Positions 6,747 to 13,333 of a DNA stretch of 21,105 nt are shown here, piece by piece (positions within the stretch are counted from its first letter, which is position 1; each line of letters opens with the position of its first letter). Source of the DNA: BS750m-G77 sp043797735 (GTDB lineage: Bacteria; Omnitrophota; Gorgyraeia; Gygaellales; Profunditerraquicolaceae); NCBI GenBank assembly GCA_043797735.1, contig JAZDPH010000026.1:1-21105 (forward strand), written 5' to 3'. The notes beneath the pieces are model-generated. The model made no database searches and had not been told where the DNA came from. It saw only the letters and a list, made by a program, of their open reading frames with translations. Made by a program: the position numbers and the translations under genes.

Positions 6747-8255
6747 TTATTGCGTTCGGGGCAATGTAAAGCTGAAGGTTGAGCCGGCGCCGGCCTTGCT
6801 TTTTACCCAGATTTTTCCGTTATGGGCCTCAATTATTCTTTTTACCAGCGTCAGGCCCAGGCCGGTTCCCTTTACCTCTTGGTTGACGGCATTATCGACG
6901 CGATAGAACTCTTCGAATATCGCCTCTTGAGCCTCTTGCGGTATGCCGTATCCGGTATCGCTGATGTCCACCTGAATGAAGGCGTTGTCAGCCTTAGCCG
7001 CCTGTATATTAATTTTGCCTTTTGCGGGCGTAAATTTGATGGCGTTGCCGACGATATTTATCAAGACGCGCTTTAATTGCTCCCGGTCAGCGAATACGGT
7101 ATTGGCTTGCTCCGGGATCTTAAAGCTTAAATCAATTTCCTTTTCCTTTGCCTGTATTGATAATAGTTCTATAATGCCGCTGACGACGCTCTTTAGGTCC
7201 TGGGATTCTTTTTTCATGCTCATTTTTCCGGATTCGATGCGGGAGATATCCAGCAGGTCATTTATCATATGTACTAATTCGTCGCTGTGTCGGTTAATTT
7301 TTTCCAGCCTGCTGTGGATATCGGGAGGCAGTTCGCCTAATTTTCCGGCAAGCAATATTGAAGCGTAGCCTTTTATGGAAGTAAGCGGTGTTCTTAATTC
7401 GTGAGAAACGGCGGAGACAAAATCGCTTTTTCTTTTGCTGATGGTTTTTACCTCGTTTAATGCCTTGGTCAGGTCGCCGGTCCTCTGGGTAACTTTCTGT
7501 TCAAGATCCTGCTGCGCGCGCCAGGTTTTCTCAAACAGCCGGGCATTTTCCAGCGCTTCTCCCAACTGATTGGCCAATATGCTGATTAGCTCCTGATCGC
7601 CTTCGTTTATTATCGTATCCGCAGCCTTTGTCCCCACTAAGATAAAACCCTTATTGCCCTCTTTGGGGAGTATAGGGGAAATAATAAAAGATGTGATGCC
7701 GAAAGATTCCTTTATCTGTTCGCTGAATTGGCTATCCGCCGCCTCGGCCGGGCTGGCTGAAGAAACGGCTTTGGTGTTTTTTATTAATTCCAGGTAATTC
7801 TTTTTATCTCGGTTCACCGATGACTTTACGGCCTCTATCTCATTTTCTAAGTATCCGATATCCGTTTGGAGCATGAATTTTTCTTCAAGGTCGTCCCAGA
7901 GGAAGGCACAGCTTTTTTCAAATCCCAGCTCTTCAAAGCTCATCATTTCTTTTAGGACTTTAAAGATTTGGCTTTCTTCCAATGTAGTGCTTATCTTGCG
8001 CGATAATATCTGCAGAGTATAGAGGCCGGCCATTTTTTTGTCAAGTTCATCCTGGGTTCTATTCAATTCCATATCCGTGCGGACAATGAGCTTGGCCTGT
8101 TCGTCCATTTCATCAAGGGATTTTTTTAGATTGCCGGCTGTAGCATCTAGAAGCCTGATCTTCTCCGCCTTATCAATAATCACCATAGCCAGCACTATTA
8201 TGGTTAAAAGAGCGGCTATACCGGCCATGTTAATCATAATTTCGGAGCTAAGCAT
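6747..8255 (-). CDS. Membrane-anchored GAF sensor histidine kinase
   Basis: A 502-residue kinase. One transmembrane helix (about 8-27) is followed by a coiled coil (about 30-75), a GAF-like sensing domain (about 95-235), a second coiled coil (240-275) and the kinase core. The H-box SHELRTP (284-290) places phospho-acceptor His285; the N-box NIVGNAIKFTP (400-410), G1 box DTGYGI (433-438) and G2 box GTGLGL (463-468) complete a canonical HATPase. There is no periplasmic domain, so the signal is likely cytoplasmic or membrane-borne. It sits between the FIST gene and the receiver-GGDEF gene, its likely partner. AAGGA precedes the start at 8255. Confidence 0.93.
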   Translation of the reverse strand: MLSSEIMINMAGIAALLTIIVLAMVIIDKAEKIRLLDATAGNLKKSLDEMDEQAKLIVRTDMELNRTQDELDKKMAGLYTLQILSRKISTTLEESQIFKVLKEMMSFEELGFEKSCAFLWDDLEEKFMLQTDIGYLENEIEAVKSSVNRDKKNYLELIKNTKAVSSASPAEAADSQFSEQIKESFGITSFIISPILPKEGNKGFILVGTKAADTIINEGDQELISILANQLGEALENARLFEKTWRAQQDLEQKVTQRTGDLTKALNEVKTISKRKSDFVSAVSHELRTPLTSIKGYASILLAGKLGELPPDIHSRLEKINRHSDELVHMINDLLDISRIESGKMSMKKESQDLKSVVSGIIELLSIQAKEKEIDLSFKIPEQANTVFADREQLKRVLINIVGNAIKFTPAKGKINIQAAKADNAFIQVDISDTGYGIPQEAQEAIFEEFYRVDNAVNQEVKGTGLGLTLVKRIIEAHNGKIWVKSKAGAGSTFSFTLPRTQ

Positions 8256-8277
8256 AATATTTTCCTTTTTGGCTTAA

Positions 8278-9468
8278 TCAGGCCCCGGCTGCAAGCAGGG
8301 CGATAGTCTGATTATGAAAGTGGGCTTTGCCTTGGTAATTAATTGCCCTTAAGGGGGCTTGCTCTCCGTACGTGCATATTCCAAAGAGCGGAGTATTTTT
8401 CCCCACAGTATTTTCGATTAACTGCAGTTCTTCTCTAATTTGGCGGCCCAAGAGCAGGTATCTTGAAACCGACTCAAAGACCAGCAGGAAGTCCAGGCGT
8501 TCCTTGGCCAGATTCTTGCCCGCCTCATCCAGCGCGTCTTTGGTTGCGGCCAGGCACGATTCGTTGGTGCCGATCATTAATCTTATGGAGCTTCCCTCCG
8601 GGACATTGCCCTGGAATACAAGCGAGCCGTTGTCTTCTATAGAGGTAATATTTCTTAAGAGATACCCTTTCTCTTCGGGCAGGTATATTCCTATAGGATA
8701 GAGTATGGAAATTTTTTTGGAGTCTTTTTGTAATCCGCTTAAATCCCGCGCAAAGTATTCTTCGTAAACATTCGTTGCGGACTTCCCGTCTATTTCGTAG
8801 ACGATATTCCCGACAGATTTAGTGATATGGCGGGGTTTGCCCAGGGGTTTCCATCCATGCCTGATACCCAGCCCGAAATTTAATTTTCCCCCCCAGAGTA
8901 TCCCGCAGGCGCCTCCGCTTAAGACCTGTTGGTTGAAGTATATGTAGGTTTTCTTAAAGCTAAGTTCATCCGAGGCAGAGCCGCCCAGCAGGGGAAAACT
9001 CATCCCCAGATTCCTCTGCAGGCCCTCAAGCATGGTGCTGGCGTTGCGCATCAGGCCGTCGGAAAAGAGCAGCGCGAAATTCCTGCGGATATTTTTGAAG
9101 CCGTACAATAATTTATCCCCCAGCTCCCTGCCCGCCTCAAGGGCGTTCTTTGAATCTATCTCTTCTACGCAGGCTGTATTCAGGTATGTGCCTTCCGGCA
9201 GGCTAAAGAGCGCGATTAGTATGCCGTATTTAAATATGCCCTGGTTTGCGATAACCGCCAGGCTGCTGCATCCGACCAGCGGGACGGGGCCTAATATATC
9301 TATAATCGCGGCCAGGATTTCAGGCTTGGCGAATTCCACGGAACTAAAGACAATGGCCAGGCTTGCCTGTGCTTCTTTTAGATTCAACAGGGCCTGCCTG
9401 GCTGCTGTTTGCGCCGCATGCAGCGGATTTTTTTCAGTGTTTAATCCGATACTTACCTGTATACTCAT
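8278..9468 (-). CDS. FIST domain sensory protein
   Basis: A cytoplasmic protein of 396 residues when started at the ATG at 9468, which has an AGAGAGG ribosome site just upstream; an in-frame TTG seven codons earlier lacks one. The N-terminal half matches the FIST_N domain (for example VPLVGCSSLAVIANQGI, then a FSDGL segment and the glycine-rich LLGGSASDE). The C-terminal half has FIST_C features, with GKSATNVYEEYF and the terminal segment TPLFGICTYGEQAPL plus the family-ending HNQTIALL. FIST proteins are thought to bind small ligands such as amino acids and often accompany signal-transduction genes. Here the gene leads a kinase and receiver-GGDEF operon, so it may be the input sensor. The ligand is unknown. 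Confidence 0.88.
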   Translation of the reverse strand: MSIQVSIGLNTEKNPLHAAQTAARQALLNLKEAQASLAIVFSSVEFAKPEILAAIIDILGPVPLVGCSSLAVIANQGIFKYGILIALFSLPEGTYLNTACVEEIDSKNALEAGRELGDKLLYGFKNIRRNFALLFSDGLMRNASTMLEGLQRNLGMSFPLLGGSASDELSFKKTYIYFNQQVLSGGACGILWGGKLNFGLGIRHGWKPLGKPRHITKSVGNIVYEIDGKSATNVYEEYFARDLSGLQKDSKKISILYPIGIYLPEEKGYLLRNITSIEDNGSLVFQGNVPEGSSIRLMIGTNESCLAATKDALDEAGKNLAKERLDFLLVFESVSRYLLLGRQIREELQLIENTVGKNTPLFGICTYGEQAPLRAINYQGKAHFHNQTIALLAAGA

Positions 9469-9488
9469 TAGATAACCTCTCTTAGGCA

Positions 9489-9516
9489 ATCATAGCATAT
9501 TATCTAGTGGGGTCAA
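9489..9516 (-). promoter_or_regulatory. Leftward promoter of the FIST-kinase-regulator operon
   Basis: On the minus strand TTGACC (9516-9511), a 16-base spacer and TATGAT (9494-9489). The -35 box lies inside the left arm of the palindrome at 9509-9532. The leader would be very short, about 14 bases, just containing the ribosome site of the FIST gene. Confidence 0.5.
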
Positions 9517-9532
9517 TAAAATTATTGACCCC
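9509..9532. promoter_or_regulatory. Palindrome shared by divergent promoters
   Basis: A perfect 10-bp inverted repeat, GGGGTCAATA and TATTGACCCC, around the 4-base centre AAAT. Each arm includes the TTGACC -35 box of one of the two divergent promoters. There is no T-run, and both flanking units are transcribed away from it, so it is more likely an operator than a terminator. Confidence 0.6.
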
Positions 9533-9553
9533 GTAACTTCTTTGTATTAGAAT
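9525..9553 (+). promoter_or_regulatory. Rightward promoter of tRNA-Glu
   Basis: TTGACC (9525-9530), a 17-base spacer and TAGAAT (9548-9553). Start of transcription would be near 9560, ten bases before the tRNA. The -35 box is in the right arm of the palindrome. The pilus assembly genes downstream may partly depend on read-through, since no terminator follows the tRNA. Confidence 0.6.
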
Positions 9554-9569
9554 AAATAAAATAAATTGC

Positions 9570-9647
9570 GGCCTCATCGTCTAGCCTGGCCTAGGACATC
9601 ACCCTCTCACGGTGAAGACACCGGTTCAAATCCGGTTGGGGCTACCA
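9570..9647 (+). tRNA. tRNA-Glu(CTC)
   Basis: Acceptor stem GGCCTCA (9570-9576) with TGGGGCT (9637-9643, two G-U pairs), discriminator A and encoded CCA at 9645-9647. The anticodon stem is TCACC and GGTGA, with loop CTCTCAC and anticodon CTC at 9606-9608. The T arm is ACCGG/TTCAAAT/CCGGT. The 5' end GGCCTCATCGTCTAG is typical of bacterial tRNA-Glu. Confidence 0.95.
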
Positions 9648-9713
9648 ATTTTAAAAAAATCTCTTGCATTTAAATCTGCTTTATGATAAAAGAGATAATA
9701 ACGGGGAGGGTTG

Positions 9714-10667
9714 ATGAAGGGCCAGAATAAATTTTTAAAAAAATCCAACACAGTCGCAGCGGTTGTTGTTGGATTTTTTATTTTAGCAGTTCTCTCTTCC
9801 GGATGCGATAAAATTCCTTTCCTGCAGGGCCTCTTTAAGAATAAACCGCAAGCCCAAAAGCCCCCTTACGGCGCCGTTGCCAAGGTGGGGGGTTTTTATA
9901 TCACTCAGGAGGATTTGAATAGCGAGGTTAGTAATTTCAATGAATTGATAGCCGCGCAAGGCGCCCCTCCGGAAGATAAAATAGATACGCGGGAAAAGAA
10001 GACCGCATATTTAAAAAATGAACTTGTGCGTAAATATATCCTCTATCAGGAGGCGCTGGACAGGGGCATTGAAAACAGGGAGGAGATCTCCCGCGCCTTA
10101 AGGGATGCTAAGGTATCGCTTCTGGTGACGGAGCTCCTGCGGGAAGAAACCAAGAAAATAGACGTTTCCAGCAAGCAGATCGAGAGTTTTTATGAGCAGA
10201 ATAAGGAGATGTTGAAAGAGCCGGAACAGAGGAGGGTTTTTGAAATCGTTGCCCCGAACGAAGCTGAAGCCAAACAGGCTTATATTGAGCTGCTCAAAGG
10301 GGGGGATTTTTCTACGGTAGCCCGGCAGTATTCCAAGGCCGAAACCGCCTCAAAGGGCGGAGACCTTGGGTATATCGCCCTGGAGATTGAGCCGGGCAAA
10401 CGTAATAAGTTTGATAAGTTTTATGAGGTGGCCTTTTCGCCATCTCTTGAGGCCGGAGGCATCAGCAATATATTCAAGGGGCCCGACGGTTATTATATAA
10501 TAAAATTAGCAGCCATAAAGAAATCCGAGGCAAAGTCGCTCTCTGAACTCTGGGATAATATAAAATCCTGGCTGCTTTTTAGAGAGCAGCAGAAGGCCGT
10601 TACCGATCTTGCCGATAAAGTTGCGCGTGAAGTCAAAACAGAAATCTACGAGGACAAAATAGAATAG
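9714..10667 (+). CDS. SurA/PrsA-like parvulin PPIase lipoprotein
   Basis: A 317-residue exported protein. Residues 12-30 form a lipoprotein signal ending LSSGC, with lipid-bearing Cys31 expected. A SurA_N-like helical chaperone region (about 55-165) precedes a parvulin (PPIC-type) domain at about 170-268, including the signature SKGGDLGYI (213-221), AFSPSLEAGGIS and GYYIIKLA. Parvulins isomerise prolyl bonds and help fold outer-membrane and exported proteins. I prefer the ATG at 9714 after GGGGAGG (9703-9709); a TTG one codon earlier is possible. It is the first gene of the pilus run, with its stop overlapping the GGAG ribosome site of cpaB (10667), so it may fold the secretin or other pilus parts. 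No strong promoter was found directly before it. Confidence 0.88.
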   Translation: MKGQNKFLKKSNTVAAVVVGFFILAVLSSGCDKIPFLQGLFKNKPQAQKPPYGAVAKVGGFYITQEDLNSEVSNFNELIAAQGAPPEDKIDTREKKTAYLKNELVRKYILYQEALDRGIENREEISRALRDAKVSLLVTELLREETKKIDVSSKQIESFYEQNKEMLKEPEQRRVFEIVAPNEAEAKQAYIELLKGGDFSTVARQYSKAETASKGGDLGYIALEIEPGKRNKFDKFYEVAFSPSLEAGGISNIFKGPDGYYIIKLAAIKKSEAKSLSELWDNIKSWLLFREQQKAVTDLADKVAREVKTEIYEDKIE

Positions 10668-10678
10668 GAGAGACGCTT

Positions 10679-11560
10679 ATGTCCATCAACTTACCTAACC
10701 TGCCTATTAAAAAGTATTTACCGTTAATTGTTGCCGCAGCCGCCGGAATTGCCGCCGTAGTCTTAATAAACGTTTATATTCAGCAGCAAGCTGAGAGCAC
10801 AAAGCAGAGAACGTTATCCGGGGAGAGGAATTTAGCCACGGTGGTCATAGCCAAAAACGATATCGCCGCCGGCAGCGCAATCAAAGAGAGCGCGATTAAA
10901 GAAGTGAGCGTTAATAGGAGCGCTTTACAGCCGCGGGCAGCGCAATCCGTAGACAGGGTAGTTGACAAAGTCAGCCTTGCCCCCATATCCAAGGGGGAAC
11001 AGATACTTCTTAATAAATTAGCCATATCAGGACAGGAGGTTTCTTTGTCCTCTAAAATACCTGCCGGTAAAAGGGCAATTACCATACCGGTGGACAACAT
11101 TTCTTCGGTAGGAGGAATGGTTAAGCCGGGAGACCATGTAGATGTAATCGGAAATGTGCCGATCCCGGTTATGACCCCGCAGGGAAAACAGGCAACCCAG
11201 ATTACCACTATGCCTTTATTCCAGAATGTGCTGATATTGGCAGTGGGCCAGGAAGTTAGCGCTGTTTCCTCGGGCGCTTCGGATAGAAGCCGTACCGCTT
11301 TTTCTGTTGTTACCCTTGCATTGAACCCCCATGAGGCAAATTTAATTGCCTTTGCCCAGGAGCAGGGCAAAATAAGGCTTGTTTTACGCTCTCCAGGAGA
11401 TACTCAAATCCAGCCGACAACGCCTGCCAGCTGGGAGGTTTTATACAGGACAGTGCTTCCGCAGGCATTTGAAGAACCCGTGCAGCAGCAACCGACTTAT
11501 CCTGAAAATAAGGTCGATATTTATCGGGGCGCAAATAGAGAAGCAAAAAGCATTAATTAA
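10679..11560 (+). CDS. cpaB: Flp pilus assembly protein CpaB/RcpC
   Basis: A 293-residue protein with one membrane-spanning segment (about 12-32) and a periplasmic body. Residues about 52-115 form a SAF domain (ATVVIAKNDIAAGSAIKES), followed by the RcpC/CpaB core with the diagnostic KRAITIPVDNISSVGGMVKP and GDHVDVIG (131-158). CpaB is a periplasmic component thought to link the secretin to the rest of the Tad machine and possibly to peptidoglycan. The C-terminus is polar and rich in Gln and Pro. GGAG at 10667-10670 is an adequate ribosome site. The next gene begins 17 bases later and is the secretin, the common order cpaB-cpaC. Confidence 0.93.
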   Translation: MSINLPNLPIKKYLPLIVAAAAGIAAVVLINVYIQQQAESTKQRTLSGERNLATVVIAKNDIAAGSAIKESAIKEVSVNRSALQPRAAQSVDRVVDKVSLAPISKGEQILLNKLAISGQEVSLSSKIPAGKRAITIPVDNISSVGGMVKPGDHVDVIGNVPIPVMTPQGKQATQITTMPLFQNVLILAVGQEVSAVSSGASDRSRTAFSVVTLALNPHEANLIAFAQEQGKIRLVLRSPGDTQIQPTTPASWEVLYRTVLPQAFEEPVQQQPTYPENKVDIYRGANREAKSIN

Positions 11561-11577
11561 ATAAAAAAAGGAGAAGA

Positions 11578-13194
11578 ATGATTAAGAGGCCAGACAGGTA
11601 TATCTTCGTAGGGATCTTGACGTTTTGTTTATTTTTGTGGCTTAGCCCTGCCTTAGAAGGCAATGCCGCAGAAGAAGTGGTAGAGACGTTGACTGTCGGA
11701 GAAACAAGGGTTTTCTATGCGCATTCTCCTTCTCGCGTAGCCATTACCAATCCCCAGGTTGCCGACGTAACCGACGTAACCGGCTCCGACATTGTCATTA
11801 ACGCGAAATCATCCGGCAGGACAAAGCTTTTTTTCCAGGATGCTTATGGAGACCACTCTTTTGACCTTAAGGTTATAACCGAAGATATGGGCATAATTAA
11901 GGAGCGGGTTGATAACCTGTTGGCACGGCTTAATCTGGGCGAGGTTTATACCAAGGCAGAGGATGAAGAAAATAAGGTTTTTATTTTAGGCAATGTCAGG
12001 GATGAAGAAGACAAAGAGAGAATCAATCTTGTGCTGGGGGTATTGGCAGATAAGACCGTTGACCTGACGGTAATAAAGGAAGAGAAGGCAGTGGTAAGCA
12101 TTGATGTGCAGGTGCTGGAGGTTGATAAGGACGCCACAACGACCCTCGGGCTTACGAACCCCTTGAGTACTACCACCGGGCTTGCCGTTACCGAAATCGC
12201 CTCTCCCGCTCTTGCCAGCACAACCTGGGGACAGATTTTCAGGGTAACCAATGTTATGCGCCCGACGGCATTTAACTGGACTTTATACGCGTTGATACAG
12301 GAGGGCAAGGCCCGCATACTCTCGCGGCCGCGGCTTGCCTGTCAGAGCGGCAAGGAAGCGGAGTTATTGGTAGGCGGGGAAAAACCTACCTTTACCACTG
12401 ATGTGGCTTCAGCCGGAGGACAGGGCACAGAGGTGGACTATAAAGAATACGGCATCAAATTAAAGATCAGGCCGACGGTGGCCGAAGACAAACGTATAAA
12501 ATTGGCCTTGAATGTAGATGTAAGCGAAATAGGCGATGTTGAATATATCGGGGCAGCTGCCAACCGCACCGCCCAGGCCTATCCTTTGACAAAGCGCTCT
12601 GCCGTAACCGAGCTCTATCTTAACAACGGCCAGACTATGGCAATAGGCGGCCTGATAAAAAAGAAGACCGAAGAAGACATTACCCGAACCCCCTGGCTTT
12701 CGGATGTCCCTGTTTTGGGGGCGCTTTTTAGGAAGAAGGTTTCTAGAACCGGAGGCGGCAGCGGGGAAAGAGGGGATGTGGAGTTGTTTATTACCCTGAC
12801 CCCCACTATAATCAACCAGGAAGAAGGGCTTGCGCAGGAAGAGGAAAAAGATTCTGCCTTAGGGGAAGTTGTTGATACAAATATAAACGTAGTTGTTCCG
12901 GAGGCGCTTTCCGGTTATGCCAGCGTCATTCAGAGGCGCATATTGGAGCAGTTAGCCTATCCCCCCGCGGCAAAGGATGCGGGTTTTCGGGGGACGGTAA
13001 AATTAAAATTACACCTTTCTTATAACGGAGAGTTGTTGGATGCAGAAATTAAAGACTCCTCCGGTTATAATATTCTGGATGAAAATGCCATTGCGGCAGC
13101 CAAAGGAATCGTTTCCTACCCTCCATTTCCTCCCGCTATCGATTCTCAAGATATCTGGGTGGAGATACCCGTAGTATACCAGTTAGATGAGTAG
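11578..13194 (+). CDS. cpaC: CpaC/RcpA secretin with a C-terminal TonB domain
   Basis: Outer-membrane channel of the Tad pilus, 538 residues. A signal peptide (about 1-30) precedes the pilus/secretin N-terminal domain (about 35-100, including VAITNPQVADV). A BON-like segment (about 105-165) follows, with ENKVFILGNVRDEEDKERI. The secretin domain fills about 172-412: ARILSRPRLACQSGKEAELLVGG (two pieces), YKEYGIKLKIRPTV, the family-typical VTELYLNNGQTMAIGGLI, TPWLSDVPVLGALFR, and VELFITLTPTII. After an acidic linker (413-435) comes an unexpected TonB C-terminal-like domain (about 445-538) with YPPAAKDAGFRGTVKLKL, GELLDAEIKDSSGY and NAIAAAKG. I see a single continuous frame, so this is a fusion, not neighbouring genes. 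AAGGAG (11568-11573) precedes the start. Confidence 0.92.
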   Translation: MIKRPDRYIFVGILTFCLFLWLSPALEGNAAEEVVETLTVGETRVFYAHSPSRVAITNPQVADVTDVTGSDIVINAKSSGRTKLFFQDAYGDHSFDLKVITEDMGIIKERVDNLLARLNLGEVYTKAEDEENKVFILGNVRDEEDKERINLVLGVLADKTVDLTVIKEEKAVVSIDVQVLEVDKDATTTLGLTNPLSTTTGLAVTEIASPALASTTWGQIFRVTNVMRPTAFNWTLYALIQEGKARILSRPRLACQSGKEAELLVGGEKPTFTTDVASAGGQGTEVDYKEYGIKLKIRPTVAEDKRIKLALNVDVSEIGDVEYIGAAANRTAQAYPLTKRSAVTELYLNNGQTMAIGGLIKKKTEEDITRTPWLSDVPVLGALFRKKVSRTGGGSGERGDVELFITLTPTIINQEEGLAQEEEKDSALGEVVDTNINVVVPEALSGYASVIQRRILEQLAYPPAAKDAGFRGTVKLKLHLSYNGELLDAEIKDSSGYNILDENAIAAAKGIVSYPPFPPAIDSQDIWVEIPVVYQLDE

Positions 13195-13196
13195 TG

Positions 13197-13311
13197 TGCA
13201 TAATTCTATCGTCATTGCGAGTCCCGACGTATCGTCGGGACGAAGCAATCTAATCGAAGAGATTGCTTCGTCGCTTGCGGCTCCTCGCAATGACAGAGTG
13301 CGAATTATGCA
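13197..13311. repeat. GTCATTGCGAG-type inverted-repeat element, copy 1
   Basis: The core (13211-13294) begins GTCATTGCGAG and ends CTCGCAATGAC, with a large imperfect hairpin built from GAAGCAATC and GATTGCTTC. A second, copy-specific pair TGCATAATTC (13197-13206) and GAATTATGCA (13302-13311) encloses it. It starts two bases after the secretin stop codon. Such REP or MITE-like sequences occur in many bacteria, with no coding capacity. Confidence 0.85.
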
Positions 13312-13333
13312 TACCCCTCAATTAGATTAAGAT

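Noticed and set aside
9509..9532. Terminator reading of the GGGGTCAATA palindrome
   Set aside because: No T-run on either strand, and the units on both sides are transcribed away from it.
10780..11370. Antisense frame opposite cpaB
   Set aside because: The plus-strand CpaB has clear SAF and RcpC motifs; the reverse frame is a shadow.
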